This document shows positions 1-9,071 of a stretch of 64,000 nt of DNA, in pieces. The DNA comes from Pseudorhodoferax soli (GTDB taxonomy: Bacteria; Pseudomonadota; Gammaproteobacteria; Burkholderiales; Burkholderiaceae_C). A program made the position numbers and the translations under genes. A model generated the notes under the pieces. It did not search any database and was not told where the DNA came from. It saw nothing but the letters and a program-made list of their open reading frames with translations. The stretch spans positions 1,240,001 through 1,304,000 of the forward strand of contig NZ_QPJK01000001.1 of the NCBI RefSeq assembly GCF_003337555.1, read 5' to 3'. Each line of letters starts with the position of its first letter. The first letter of the stretch is position 1.

Positions 1-1
1 G

Positions 2-496
2 CTGCCGGAAGTCTGCGACAGCATTTTGGCCAATCGCCCTTTCGTGATCGGCGAGGTGCTGGCACAACGCATCGATCCGTTGGCAGGGTTTGCGGCCACG
101 GCGCGCACCTGGACCAGCGGCCACGTGCAAGCCTTGGCAGAGGCGTCGCTGGACGGCATCGGCCTGCCGCCTGAGACGCTGTATGTCCGAGGTTGCTCCG
201 GTTTCACCGGGTTCCGTACCGGTGCAGACATGCGCGGCTGCCTTCTCGACTTTTCCGAAAGAATGCGCAGCAAGCTGGGTGACCGCTGGCGTGACTGGGG
301 CACGGAGCAAGTCACCTCCAACTTCGTGGTGGCGAACCAAGCGGATGCGCGCGTGCTGCCGTTTCCGAAATACGCTTCGGCCCATCAGACAGATGCCGAT
401 TCCGTGTTCTTCCACTTCATCGGCTCAGTGCGCTTTCGCAACCGCCGCTACGAGCGTGAGACCGCCGCATTCCTGCGCAGCGTAGCGATAGGCTGA
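2..496 (+). CDS. C-terminal part of an uncharacterised polysaccharide-locus protein, glycosyltransferase-like
   Basis: The frame is open from the first bases of the window, so the gene begins outside it; a TTG at 26 is internal rather than a real start. About 164 residues are visible, ending at a TGA. The segment has the look of proteins found in surface polysaccharide loci, with motifs such as LYVRGCSGFTGF, WGTEQVTSNFVVAN and VLPFPKY, which remind me of GT-A type sugar transferases with unknown acceptors. That resemblance is from memory and weak. The stop is followed by about 110 bases before the next gene on the same strand, so the two may be cotranscribed. What can be said firmly is that it is a real coding sequence (consistent codon use, start of a gene run); the function is not established. 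Confidence 0.6.
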   Translation: MPEVCDSILANRPFVIGEVLAQRIDPLAGFAATARTWTSGHVQALAEASLDGIGLPPETLYVRGCSGFTGFRTGADMRGCLLDFSERMRSKLGDRWRDWGTEQVTSNFVVANQADARVLPFPKYASAHQTDADSVFFHFIGSVRFRNRRYERETAAFLRSVAIG

Positions 497-604
497 AACT
501 AGCGGGGGTGAACCGCGGCAGCGTGCCGCACACCAAGCATCGTGTTTCCCAGCTGGAGCGCTCCCAGCGGTCCGCGGGCGCTCTGCCCTTTCTGGAGGTG
601 TGAA

Positions 605-3187
605 ATGGTGATCGATTCCCTGGTTCTGGCACTGGTTTGCTGCGCGGCCGTCGGCATTGGCCTCCTGCTGGCTATTGCAAGGTCGCGCCGTCCGCCCCCC
701 TCAAGGCCGGCGGGCGGCCGGCGCGGTTTGATGCTGTGGCTGCTCGTGCCAGGCTGGCTCGGCCGCGCCGTAGCCGCCTCCGACTCGACGAAGGCCGCGA
801 CGCCAATCGGCAAGCGTCTGTGCGTGGTGCGGGTCCACAACAAGCATACCGACCGACGGCAGGGCGCGCACTTCGTGACACCCATGTTCGGACAGGCCTT
901 CAGACAGGGCGACATGCCCGCAGGCGAGCGCCCACATTTCACACTGGCTGATGGTACGGAGTGCCCGGCCACGCTTTGGGGTATCACCAGTTGGCCCGAC
1001 GGCTCTATGAAGTTTTGCGCAGTCATGGTGCGGATTCCCCACTCCATACCGGCGGGCAGCGTGCTGGAGATTGACGTCCGCGCTGGCGGCTCTGTCGCTA
1101 AGCCGAGCCCCCGCACGCTGGAGGACTTCGCGCCGGCCGACCTGTCGGTCGTGCTGGACGGCATCACCGCACTGGACGGAACATGGCGTGCATCACTGAA
1201 CGACGGAGCGCGCGCGCGCCGGGACGTGGTTCCGATTGCCAATGGACCGGCAGGCGCTATCTGGCGGGTCGGCTCGGAGTTTCGCAACCAAGCCGGTAGC
1301 CCCCACGGCCAACTTTACTGTTGGCACTACGTGGCTGCGCTGAATGGAGCGGAGAACGAATTGTTGGGACTACGCTACCTGGGCCGCGTCGCCCAGCCTT
1401 GGACCGACGTTGCACAACCCAAGGCGCAGCATCGTGAGTTCAGCGCTGAGCTACGCACCGGCACGCGGGTATTACGCCGCTTGCGCGGGCATGTTGCGGT
1501 AGAAATGCCGGGCGATGCAATCCGACTGCCGCACTACGCCTCATTCTTTACGGCCGGACCTGACGCACGTTGGGATACGTTACACGCTAACGGCAATCCG
1601 GAGACGGAACAACGGCTTCGCACTTCGCTCGATGCCGCCTACTACATTGCGAGCGGACTGGTGCCGCCATACGATCTCTCAGCCGAAATTGCCGAGGGGG
1701 AGGTCACCGACTACGTGCCAATGGGGCGGGGTACTGTCACCCGTGCTATGGGAACTACAGGCGAACGCGCCGACATTGGACTATTGCCCGAGTGGAATGT
1801 GCGCCACCTCATTACCCAATCGGATGCTCACGAACGTATCGCCCGCGTAAACGGCTTGACAGTGGCCGGTCTGCGCCTGACCTTCCGCAAACGCGAAACG
1901 TTGCAACCCGTGCCCTGTGTTGACATCCGGACCAGGTACGAAGGCCTGGGACGAATCGAGCCCAGTTGGCGCGGCTACATCTACATGAGCGGCATGACTG
2001 TTCCGTCGCCCAATGAATCCCTGTGGCGCGAAGACACCGCTCACCGCCCAGGTTGCACCTATTGGCCATATCTGTTCACCGGCGAACCGCAGTACCTTGA
2101 TTTGTTGACGGAGCACGCATTCGCACACATCTTGGAACTCAACCAAGGCAATGAGACTGTGTGGGGGACGACCTTTCCTCGCCCCGAGGTACTTGAAGGC
2201 AAATGGGGCGGAGAGCGTGGCATACGCGTTGGCGTGAATGGAACTCTGCACAAGGGGAGCGGCGTGCTGCTTTACGGCATTGGGGGCACGCGCATGGCTG
2301 CTTGGCGGTCGCGAGACGTAGCGCAGGCGGCAGCGCTGGCTCCAGACAGCCCGCCTGATGGTGCGGCAGTACGTTTGTATCTGCGCGACGTCATGGATTC
2401 CTCCTATGCAGCATTCCGGGACTACATGTCCAAAGTTCCTGCAAGCTATCGCGACTCCGGGCTCTTCATTCAAGGGAAAGGCAACGGGGCTCCGTGGCAG
2501 ATTGCCTACATGTCCTGGTCTGTCTGCCACCAAGCAGACATTCTCCCCACAGCGAACTCAAAGCATGTTCGCGAGCATCTGAGCCGCTTTTGGTCTTCCT
2601 TTTCCAAGATCGCCGATATGGCTTGCTTGGCGGCTTACGTATGCACATACAAAGACGCTGACGACATGCTGATACAGAGTTCTTCCCAGCTACTCGGCAG
2701 CCTTAGATGTCAGCTCACGTTCGATGCAAAGACATCCCGCGTATCGATTTCAGAAGGCAAACAAAAAACCAATGGCGACTGGAGAGCTCAAAATGGCGAC
2801 GTGTTCGGCTTTACAGAAAAGAGGAGCCCGGAAATCGCCCCTCTTCTGAACGGCCGATCGGAAGGGCGTTTCTATGCCGTCAATTGCCAACAACAAACCT
2901 TTCAACTCGCAACCACGCCATCGGGAAAACCTCTTGCATTTCCCAAGGACCTAACGGTAACCGACTTCTTTGCTCGACTTCGAAGCTTCGCCCCAAACCT
3001 TGCGTTTGATGCACCGAATAGCCCATCAGGCTATTCAGCCAATCTACGAGGCGCAGTTGCATATCACAAGGCATGTGGAGACGACGTTGAAATCGCCTAC
3101 CAAAGCCTTCACAAGATCGTTCGCGAGCAGCACGTGAAATTCTTCAATCGCCCCAAATATCTGACAAAAGATTCTCGAATCTCGTGA
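605..3187 (+). CDS. Large unrecognised secreted or membrane-anchored protein, possibly polysaccharide-active
   Basis: 860 residues from ATG 605, which has a good ribosome site (TGGAGGTG at about 593-600); the frame is open further upstream but without such a site. The N-terminus has a hydrophobic segment (residues about 5-25), a basic stretch, then a second hydrophobic stretch (GLMLWLLVPGWLGRAVAAS), so the protein is probably exported or anchored with the bulk outside the cytoplasm. The N-terminal third (FRQGDMPAGERPHFTLADGT, WGITSWPDGSMKFCAVMV) resembles the beta-rich N-terminal domain of exo-rhamnogalacturonan-lyase-like proteins, suggesting contact with a polysaccharide. I do not recognise catalytic residues. 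Base composition drops towards A+T within the last third of the gene, continuing into the low-G+C genes downstream. It ends five bases from the convergent acetyltransferase gene. Role in modifying or degrading the local polysaccharide is inference only. Confidence 0.65.
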   Translation: MVIDSLVLALVCCAAVGIGLLLAIARSRRPPPSRPAGGRRGLMLWLLVPGWLGRAVAASDSTKAATPIGKRLCVVRVHNKHTDRRQGAHFVTPMFGQAFRQGDMPAGERPHFTLADGTECPATLWGITSWPDGSMKFCAVMVRIPHSIPAGSVLEIDVRAGGSVAKPSPRTLEDFAPADLSVVLDGITALDGTWRASLNDGARARRDVVPIANGPAGAIWRVGSEFRNQAGSPHGQLYCWHYVAALNGAENELLGLRYLGRVAQPWTDVAQPKAQHREFSAELRTGTRVLRRLRGHVAVEMPGDAIRLPHYASFFTAGPDARWDTLHANGNPETEQRLRTSLDAAYYIASGLVPPYDLSAEIAEGEVTDYVPMGRGTVTRAMGTTGERADIGLLPEWNVRHLITQSDAHERIARVNGLTVAGLRLTFRKRETLQPVPCVDIRTRYEGLGRIEPSWRGYIYMSGMTVPSPNESLWREDTAHRPGCTYWPYLFTGEPQYLDLLTEHAFAHILELNQGNETVWGTTFPRPEVLEGKWGGERGIRVGVNGTLHKGSGVLLYGIGGTRMAAWRSRDVAQAAALAPDSPPDGAAVRLYLRDVMDSSYAAFRDYMSKVPASYRDSGLFIQGKGNGAPWQIAYMSWSVCHQADILPTANSKHVREHLSRFWSSFSKIADMACLAAYVCTYKDADDMLIQSSSQLLGSLRCQLTFDAKTSRVSISEGKQKTNGDWRAQNGDVFGFTEKRSPEIAPLLNGRSEGRFYAVNCQQQTFQLATTPSGKPLAFPKDLTVTDFFARLRSFAPNLAFDAPNSPSGYSANLRGAVAYHKACGDDVEIAYQSLHKIVREQHVKFFNRPKYLTKDSRIS

Positions 3188-3192
3188 GCTTT

Positions 3193-5124
3193 TCAAAAAC
3201 CCGGCAAATCAAACCGCACTACTTCCGTCGCTATCACTCGCGCCCCGGCAACGGATGGATGGTCATCGTCGAAATAAAAAGCTTGTCCGTCATCTGCGGC
3301 AACGCACCTCAGAGCGTCGCAAAATAGCGCAGTCGGATCAACTATTTTGACAGCCGCAGGTATATCAGAGAGATGCTCCCGAACATAGCGGGTTCGCAAA
3401 TCCCACCATTCACGAGAGATACCTGAAACAACAGCCAACGGCTCCCTCGACCGCATAATCATTTCATCGATTCTCTTGGGAAGTTCAGGCGCCTGTAACA
3501 CCAGCACCACATTCTTCCCGTGGTCCAGGAACACCTGAAGAGCCGCGACATACGACTTCCACCGGAGTGCGCGCTCCGACTCACCCACGGCATCAGGAAT
3601 CGCAGGATAGATGCCCTCGTGATCCCCAAATAGTGCGGCGTGAATCCGATAACTCACAACCACATTCGTTATCTCCTGCTGAGATGCAATGTAGTCAACA
3701 GCCTGTTTTGTCCAGACGCTGCAGTGCACCAATTCGCCAGTCAGTGAACGTCCGAGCGCAGGGACGCAGCCGCTAAATGAGAAATGGGCAATCGCCAAGT
3801 CCTTCGCTCTCAACGCGTCCGCCAGTGCATACGCTAGCTCAACAGCGTGGCTGTCTCCAAAAACCGCCGTCTGAGCCAAGCCCCCGTGGTACTTGCATGC
3901 ATCTCCCACCGGGCCGAAGTCCGCGCCCTCCGCATGGCATTTCTTACGCATCGGGCTTGACGCCGCCGTTGCCAATACTTTCCGGTGCTCATCAGTGAGC
4001 TTGAGACGCTCAAACCCTCCCGACAAATGCCCGGCAAAACCGAAAACGAAAAACAGGACGAACCCCGCCCCAGCAAACTTGAAGATGCCAGAACTCTGTA
4101 CAAAGCTTTTGCTTCGGAACGGCACTTCAACAAATCGCCAGGTTGCCCAAGCCAGCAAAATCGTCGCAAAGCACAGAAAAAGCATCACAGTGACATGTGG
4201 TTCTCCAGTACCGGCATAGCGGGTGAGCGAAAAAATCGGCACATGCCAAAGATACGCACTGTAGCTAACGAGCCCTACCCAGACAACTGGCTTAGCACAC
4301 AACACTGAACCAACCAGCGTGTGGCGGTCGGCAAATAAAATAATCAGAAGAGTCCCGCACACGGGCACTAGCGCCCACCCCCCCGGAAACGGCGTGGTTC
4401 GTCGAAATAGCGTAACCGCCCCAAGTAGTAATAACATTCCGACCATCGTCAGCACCTCCCGGCCCCAACGAGACGAGAAGGCTTCGCGCCATTTATGCGC
4501 AGTCAGTGCGGCAAGCGCCCCGCCCAAAAGCTCCCATGCGCGAAACGGCAATAAGAAAAAAGCCCCCATCGGATCACGAAGAAGCCAGTACTGCGCCAAC
4601 AAAAGGCTCCCCAATGCCGCTGCTGCAAGACAATAAACAAGAGACCGACGGCTTACCGACCAGAAGAACGCCAGAATCAACGGAAAAAAAATATAAAACT
4701 GCTCCTCCACTCCCAAGCTCCACGTATGGAGCAATGCGTTGTACTCCGCCGCCCTCGAAAAATAGTCACTCTTAAGCCAGAAAAGCACATTGGACACCGA
4801 AAAGACGATTGCCACCAATCCTTGGGAAAAGTCTTTTAGATCTCGCGGAGAAAGTAGCCACCAAGCGAGCGGCGCCGATGCCGCAAGGACAAGAAAAAGG
4901 GCTGGCAATATACGGCGTGCACGTCGCTCATAGAAGGCGATCAGATTGAAGCGCCCTTCCGCCAGCTCCGTCATGATTATGCTCGTGATGAGGTAGCCGC
5001 TAATGACAAAGAAAATGTCGACACCCACGAACCCGCCGGCCATAAAATCGAAGCCCGCGTGAAACAGTATGACTGGCAAAACGGCGACAGCGCGCAAACC
5101 GTCTATTTCAGGACGGTAGTTCAA
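3193..5124 (-). CDS. O-acetyltransferase: acyltransferase-3 membrane domain plus SGNH domain
   Basis: 643 residues. The N-terminal two thirds is an integral-membrane acyltransferase-3 (OafA/YrhL-like) domain: it opens with YRPEIDGLRAVAVLPVILFH, including the expected histidine (residue 22) in the first helix, followed by the RRARRILPAL loop and about ten hydrophobic helices to residue 365. The C-terminal part is a periplasmic SGNH-type esterase/transferase domain with the nucleophile motif GDSH at 423-426 and the Asp/His motif DDDHPS near 619-624. Such fusions O-acetylate lipopolysaccharide or exopolysaccharide sugars. The start is TTG at 5124, overlapping by four bases the stop of the upstream glycosyltransferase, so the two are translationally coupled. 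G+C is visibly lower than in the exosortase genes, suggesting separate acquisition. Family assignment is secure; the acceptor sugar is unknown. Confidence 0.92.
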   Translation of the reverse strand: MNYRPEIDGLRAVAVLPVILFHAGFDFMAGGFVGVDIFFVISGYLITSIIMTELAEGRFNLIAFYERRARRILPALFLVLAASAPLAWWLLSPRDLKDFSQGLVAIVFSVSNVLFWLKSDYFSRAAEYNALLHTWSLGVEEQFYIFFPLILAFFWSVSRRSLVYCLAAAALGSLLLAQYWLLRDPMGAFFLLPFRAWELLGGALAALTAHKWREAFSSRWGREVLTMVGMLLLLGAVTLFRRTTPFPGGWALVPVCGTLLIILFADRHTLVGSVLCAKPVVWVGLVSYSAYLWHVPIFSLTRYAGTGEPHVTVMLFLCFATILLAWATWRFVEVPFRSKSFVQSSGIFKFAGAGFVLFFVFGFAGHLSGGFERLKLTDEHRKVLATAASSPMRKKCHAEGADFGPVGDACKYHGGLAQTAVFGDSHAVELAYALADALRAKDLAIAHFSFSGCVPALGRSLTGELVHCSVWTKQAVDYIASQQEITNVVVSYRIHAALFGDHEGIYPAIPDAVGESERALRWKSYVAALQVFLDHGKNVVLVLQAPELPKRIDEMIMRSREPLAVVSGISREWWDLRTRYVREHLSDIPAAVKIVDPTALFCDALRCVAADDGQAFYFDDDHPSVAGARVIATEVVRFDLPGF

Positions 5125-6278
5125 AGGAAAGACCTCCCCCGCATATAGCGACTCTGCCGCAGCCTGTCTTCAATCACCTTTGCAATATCTTCCGCCTGCC
5201 GAGAAATCGAGAACCTCTCATTGGCTCGCTGTCTGCCCGCGTCTCCATGCCGCCTTGCCATTTCGGGATTTCGCAAATATGCTGCGATGGCCAAGCGAAA
5301 ACCTTCTTCATCCTCGATGCCGACAAGCGCCCCGGTTTCTCCATCACAGATTGTCTCGCTCGGTCCAGCCGCGCGACAAGCAACTACCGGAAGTGCGCAT
5401 GCCATCGCCTCGACAACCGCCAACCCAAAGCTCTCGCGTTCAGCAGCGTGCACCATGAGGAACGCGGACTGGTAATACTCAAGAAGGTCAGACTTCCGAC
5501 CGGCGAAGACAAACCTCTCTTTGAGTTGCAAATCGTTTGCTAGCCCAACCCACGTAGCCAGCATAGGGCCATCACCGACATAAACAAACGAAACGTCGGC
5601 GAACTCAGGCTGCAAGAAAACAGCCGCTGCGGCACGAATGACCCACTCGATACGCTTCTCCGCGCGTGCCTGCCCAACACAAATGATCTGGCGGCCCGGA
5701 GCTTTGCTGATATTTTGCAGAGATGGCTTGTAATAGTTGCAATCAACACCGTTGGGTACGACAGCTAGGTGGCTTGACGGAATCTTCGCATGTCGTCGCA
5801 GCCATTCCCCCTGAGACTCCGCATTTGCGATATGGAGGTCATGTATTCCGCGCTTTGCGACAGTACGCACCAGAAATTTTACGCCCTGCACCAGAAGCGA
5901 ATCCGTCTTGGAGCGATCAAAACTGTCGTTCTCCGTATTGACTGTCATGACCCCAACGGCCCGGAGAAACGCCATATCGAGCGTACTTGGCAACGCACTC
6001 ATATAAACGATAGCAACGACGCCCCTTTCCTTGATGAAGCGCGCTAGCTTCTGTTTGTGCAGATCTCCCGAGCCATAGCAGTCAAGCTCAACAGGTGTCA
6101 TGTTCCTAAAGACATGTGCAGAGCGACCCGTAAGCACCGGAAATGCGATAAAACAGTTGAACTGCTTAAGATGGGATGCGACAAGGTCACGCGTCAGCGC
6201 TATTGTTTTCCAAACAAACCCTTGATCGTCAGGGTATCGCATACAAAACAATATTGCTGGGCTTGATGAATCAGCCAT
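5121..6278 (-). CDS. Glycosyltransferase, GT4 type
   Basis: 385 residues from ATG 6278. A longer frame begins at 6392, but that would run about 100 bases into the flippase gene, whereas ATG 6278 has AAGGA-like bases upstream and starts 17 bases after the flippase stop. The C-terminal half is a GT-B/Glycos_transf_1 domain: an IICVGQARAEKRIEWVIRA stretch, then GDGPMLATW and the donor-binding motif ESFGLAVVEAMACALPVVAC with the two conserved glutamates. It likely adds one sugar to a lipid-linked repeat unit on the cytoplasmic side. It sits between flippase and O-acetyltransferase in a compact leftward set of low G+C, which suggests a cassette supplying one variable sugar and its acetylation. Donor and linkage cannot be read from the sequence. 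Confidence 0.88.
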   Translation of the reverse strand: MADSSSPAILFCMRYPDDQGFVWKTIALTRDLVASHLKQFNCFIAFPVLTGRSAHVFRNMTPVELDCYGSGDLHKQKLARFIKERGVVAIVYMSALPSTLDMAFLRAVGVMTVNTENDSFDRSKTDSLLVQGVKFLVRTVAKRGIHDLHIANAESQGEWLRRHAKIPSSHLAVVPNGVDCNYYKPSLQNISKAPGRQIICVGQARAEKRIEWVIRAAAAVFLQPEFADVSFVYVGDGPMLATWVGLANDLQLKERFVFAGRKSDLLEYYQSAFLMVHAAERESFGLAVVEAMACALPVVACRAAGPSETICDGETGALVGIEDEEGFRLAIAAYLRNPEMARRHGDAGRQRANERFSISRQAEDIAKVIEDRLRQSRYMRGRSFL

Positions 6279-6295
6279 TCCGTTAAGCGTCCTTA

Positions 6296-7741
6296 TTATT
6301 TCCACGGCACGATCCGCTTGAGGATCAGTCCAATCTCGCCAGCCAGCGGATGCGAAAGAATTTTCAAACAGACCAACCAAACAATCAGACACAGTGGCCC
6401 AGCCATCAATATTCTTAACAATGGTTGAGTTACCGCCATCCGATCAGCCACGTACAACATCAATATGCAAGACACCCCGCAGACCACTGCAGCCACAGCA
6501 CTAGGCATCAATGTGCGTACGTAGTCTACAAGCCCGCAACCAAAATATCGCTTCTGCATAAGAACCCACACGGGCAAAGTGACAACGCTCGCCCACATAA
6601 GCACCCACGCAAACGATACAAGATCACCCGTGTAGAAAACCAAGGCCAACCCAATACGTGCCGCAGCGGTTATAAGCAAAGGAACCGCGGACAAGTAGGG
6701 ACGACCGATCGCATTGAACGCGGCAGAATTGTAGTGAAATATGAGACCAATTGCTGCGGCAATAGACAAAGGCGCAATTGCAGGAACCGCATCAATCCAC
6801 GCGGACCCATACAAAGTCGTCACAATTTCCGAACCCAAAATAGCTGTTGCCGTAAGAATGGGCCAACCGATTCCTGTAATTAAAGATGCGGAACGATTTA
6901 GCATTGGAGCCAACGGTTGCTTCTCGTGATACGCTTTAGCCAGATACGCTTGAGATCCGAAGTTTATTGCGGAGCCAGCAACATACAGGAATATGTTCAC
7001 CGTGGAGTTTGCCCGACTGACCAATCCCACTTGCTGAGCGCCGCCCAGCTTTCCGAGCAACAGATCAGGTAAGGCCAAATTGAAATTCTTAATCAAATTT
7101 GCCAGCAAGGCGCCGCCGCCGAATTTTGCGACTTCGCGCGAGTTTTTTAGGCTAGGCCTCCAAGGCAGATCGCGCGGACGCATCGGCAGATACGCCAGTC
7201 CTGTTGCCAAAATATTGGCCAGATTCGCCCACGCCAAGCTCATTGTCCCAAAGCCGGAGTATGCAAGTCCGAGACATGTCGTGGCATAGGCCAATGTTCC
7301 ACAGCCCGTAGCCCATGCAATCTTGGTAGCATCGTAGTTTCGAACCAGCAACGCGAGCACGATCGAACTGAAAGGAATAAAAAGAAAACTTAGTGCAAGG
7401 ACCTGCATGACTGGTTGAACAGTTGGATAGCCGTAGTAGTCTGCTACGTATCCACTCGAACAGAAAATCAGTGCCGCGATGAACCATGTTGTGGTGTATG
7501 CCACCCCCATTGCAGATCTGATTTTTTCACGCGTCAGGTCCTTTTCTCGCTGCAAATATGCGCTGACTCCGAACTCTCGAAATACATGGGCGATGTTGAC
7601 GAGTACGATCGTGATTGAGTAAACGCCTACTTCCTCAGGCGTCAGTAATCGCGCGAGAACGATGGAAACGGCGAACTGGACCACGGTCGCACCAGACGAC
7701 GAGGCAAAGTTAATCAACAGCGCTTTGCGGAAGCTACCCAT
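6296..7741 (-). CDS. Polysaccharide (oligosaccharide) flippase, Wzx-like
   Basis: 481 residues, ATG at 7741. The protein is almost wholly hydrophobic with about twelve to fourteen predicted helices. The N-terminus carries the family signature region (SGATVVQFAVSIVLARLLTP, EEVGVYSI, then FREFGVSAYLQREKDLT) typical of the MATE-like polysaccharide_synt family. These proteins translocate undecaprenyl-linked repeat units across the inner membrane. It is the first gene of a three-gene leftward set with the GT and O-acetyltransferase. Base composition is close to even, unlike the G+C-rich genes to its right. It is the only flippase in the window, so it is the best candidate flippase for the exosortase-type exopolysaccharide, although its different composition leaves open that it serves another glycan. 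Confidence 0.9.
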   Translation of the reverse strand: MGSFRKALLINFASSSGATVVQFAVSIVLARLLTPEEVGVYSITIVLVNIAHVFREFGVSAYLQREKDLTREKIRSAMGVAYTTTWFIAALIFCSSGYVADYYGYPTVQPVMQVLALSFLFIPFSSIVLALLVRNYDATKIAWATGCGTLAYATTCLGLAYSGFGTMSLAWANLANILATGLAYLPMRPRDLPWRPSLKNSREVAKFGGGALLANLIKNFNLALPDLLLGKLGGAQQVGLVSRANSTVNIFLYVAGSAINFGSQAYLAKAYHEKQPLAPMLNRSASLITGIGWPILTATAILGSEIVTTLYGSAWIDAVPAIAPLSIAAAIGLIFHYNSAAFNAIGRPYLSAVPLLITAAARIGLALVFYTGDLVSFAWVLMWASVVTLPVWVLMQKRYFGCGLVDYVRTLMPSAVAAVVCGVSCILMLYVADRMAVTQPLLRILMAGPLCLIVWLVCLKILSHPLAGEIGLILKRIVPWK

Positions 7742-7814
7742 AAATTTGATGAGGATGATCGGAGCACGATTGATATCGGCTCGACATTATCGAGGCCGCG
7801 TTGCCGAAGCGGAT

Positions 7815-9071
7815 CTAGACCAGCACTTCGGCGGAAGGTGGATGGCTCAGAAATTGCTGGGGACTCGCCGTAATCCCATATGCTCCGGACTGGAAGACGA
7901 CGACCAGCTCGCCTACAGACACGTCAGCAAGAGGCGCTTGCTCCGCCAATTTATCAAGGGGCGTGCATAAAGGGCCGGTCACAGTGGTCAGACCATTTGG
8001 GGCCGCGGTCATCTGACACCCGAGCCCCACTGGATAATTTCTTCGCACAACTTGGCCAAAGTTGCCGCTAGCCGCCAGATGGTGGTGCATACCGCCGTCA
8101 GTGACAACGAACCTTTCACCTCGCGAGGTCTTGCTGTCAATGACACGACAGACATAAATACCCGCTTCCCCCACCAGAAAACGTCCAAGCTCCAAGACCA
8201 GTGCTGCCTCAGGCAACTCTCGCGCCGCTCGCTCTACCAGCGCGGCCAAGTTGTCGCCAATCGGTGCCAGATCCAATCGCCTCTCGCCTGGAAAATAAGG
8301 TATTCCGAATCCCCCCCCCAGGTTCACCGTCAGGATGGGCGTCGGTGCCTCGGCGGCCAAGCGCACGGCCAGCGCGTACGACAGCCGTTGCGCCTCACAG
8401 ATCGCTTCGGCCCTGAGGTTCTGCGAGCCCGCGAACAGATGGAAGCCTTCGAACCGCAGGCCTGCCGCAGCGATGTCGCGCATCAGCGCGGGAACGGCCT
8501 CGGCGTCGACGCCGAAGGGCTTCGGGCCGCCCCCCATCTTCATGCCGGAGCCCTTGAGCTCGAAGTCGGGATTCACGCGCACTGCCACCCGCGCGGGAAG
8601 ACCGAGTTCTTCCGAGGCCGCAGCCAATGGCCGGAGTTCGCGTGCCGATTCCAGGTTCACCAAGATGCCAGCCGCCACGGCCTGCCGAAGTTCCGCGTCG
8701 CGCTTGCCGGGTCCCGCAAAGCTGATCTCCTGGGGGTTAGCGCCCGCATCAAGCGCCACCTGCAACTCGCCTGCAGAGGCAACGTCGATCCCATCGACAA
8801 GGGTCGCCATGAAGCAGACCAGCGCCGGCATGGGGTTGGCCTTCATCGCGTAGTGCAACTTCACCGCCGCAGGCAGGGCCGACCGCAGCTCGGCCACGCG
8901 AGAGCGAAGGAGCCCGCGGTCGTATGCATAGAACGGCGTCTGCCCCACCCTGGCGGCCAAGCGCGTGAGTGGCATGCCACCCACGACCAGTTCGCCTGAG
9001 CGGACTGCAAACTGCGACATCTCCGCATGCTGGAGCAGCGGCCGCACCGGCGCATGGCGTTCAGCGGTCAT
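7815..9071 (-). CDS. PLP-dependent decarboxylase, exosortase A system-associated
   Basis: 418 residues from ATG 9071, overlapping the end of the acyl-CoA ligase gene by 11 bases. A longer frame starts at 9254 but lies wholly inside the ligase gene. It is a fold-type III PLP enzyme of the diaminopimelate/ornithine decarboxylase family: the Schiff-base lysine is K77 in YAMKANPMPAL, the phosphate-binding glycine run is in LTVNLGGGFGIPYF, with LELGRFLVGEAG and DGGMHHH further on. It resembles the exosortase-linked subgroup I know as TIGR03099. The substrate of that subgroup is not known to me; by family it would decarboxylate a D- or L-amino acid or a conjugate. The pairing with an AMP-forming ligase, an ACP and two hydrolases suggests a small-molecule side pathway. 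Confidence 0.9.
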   Translation of the reverse strand: MTAERHAPVRPLLQHAEMSQFAVRSGELVVGGMPLTRLAARVGQTPFYAYDRGLLRSRVAELRSALPAAVKLHYAMKANPMPALVCFMATLVDGIDVASAGELQVALDAGANPQEISFAGPGKRDAELRQAVAAGILVNLESARELRPLAAASEELGLPARVAVRVNPDFELKGSGMKMGGGPKPFGVDAEAVPALMRDIAAAGLRFEGFHLFAGSQNLRAEAICEAQRLSYALAVRLAAEAPTPILTVNLGGGFGIPYFPGERRLDLAPIGDNLAALVERAARELPEAALVLELGRFLVGEAGIYVCRVIDSKTSRGERFVVTDGGMHHHLAASGNFGQVVRRNYPVGLGCQMTAAPNGLTTVTGPLCTPLDKLAEQAPLADVSVGELVVVFQSGAYGITASPQQFLSHPPSAEVLV

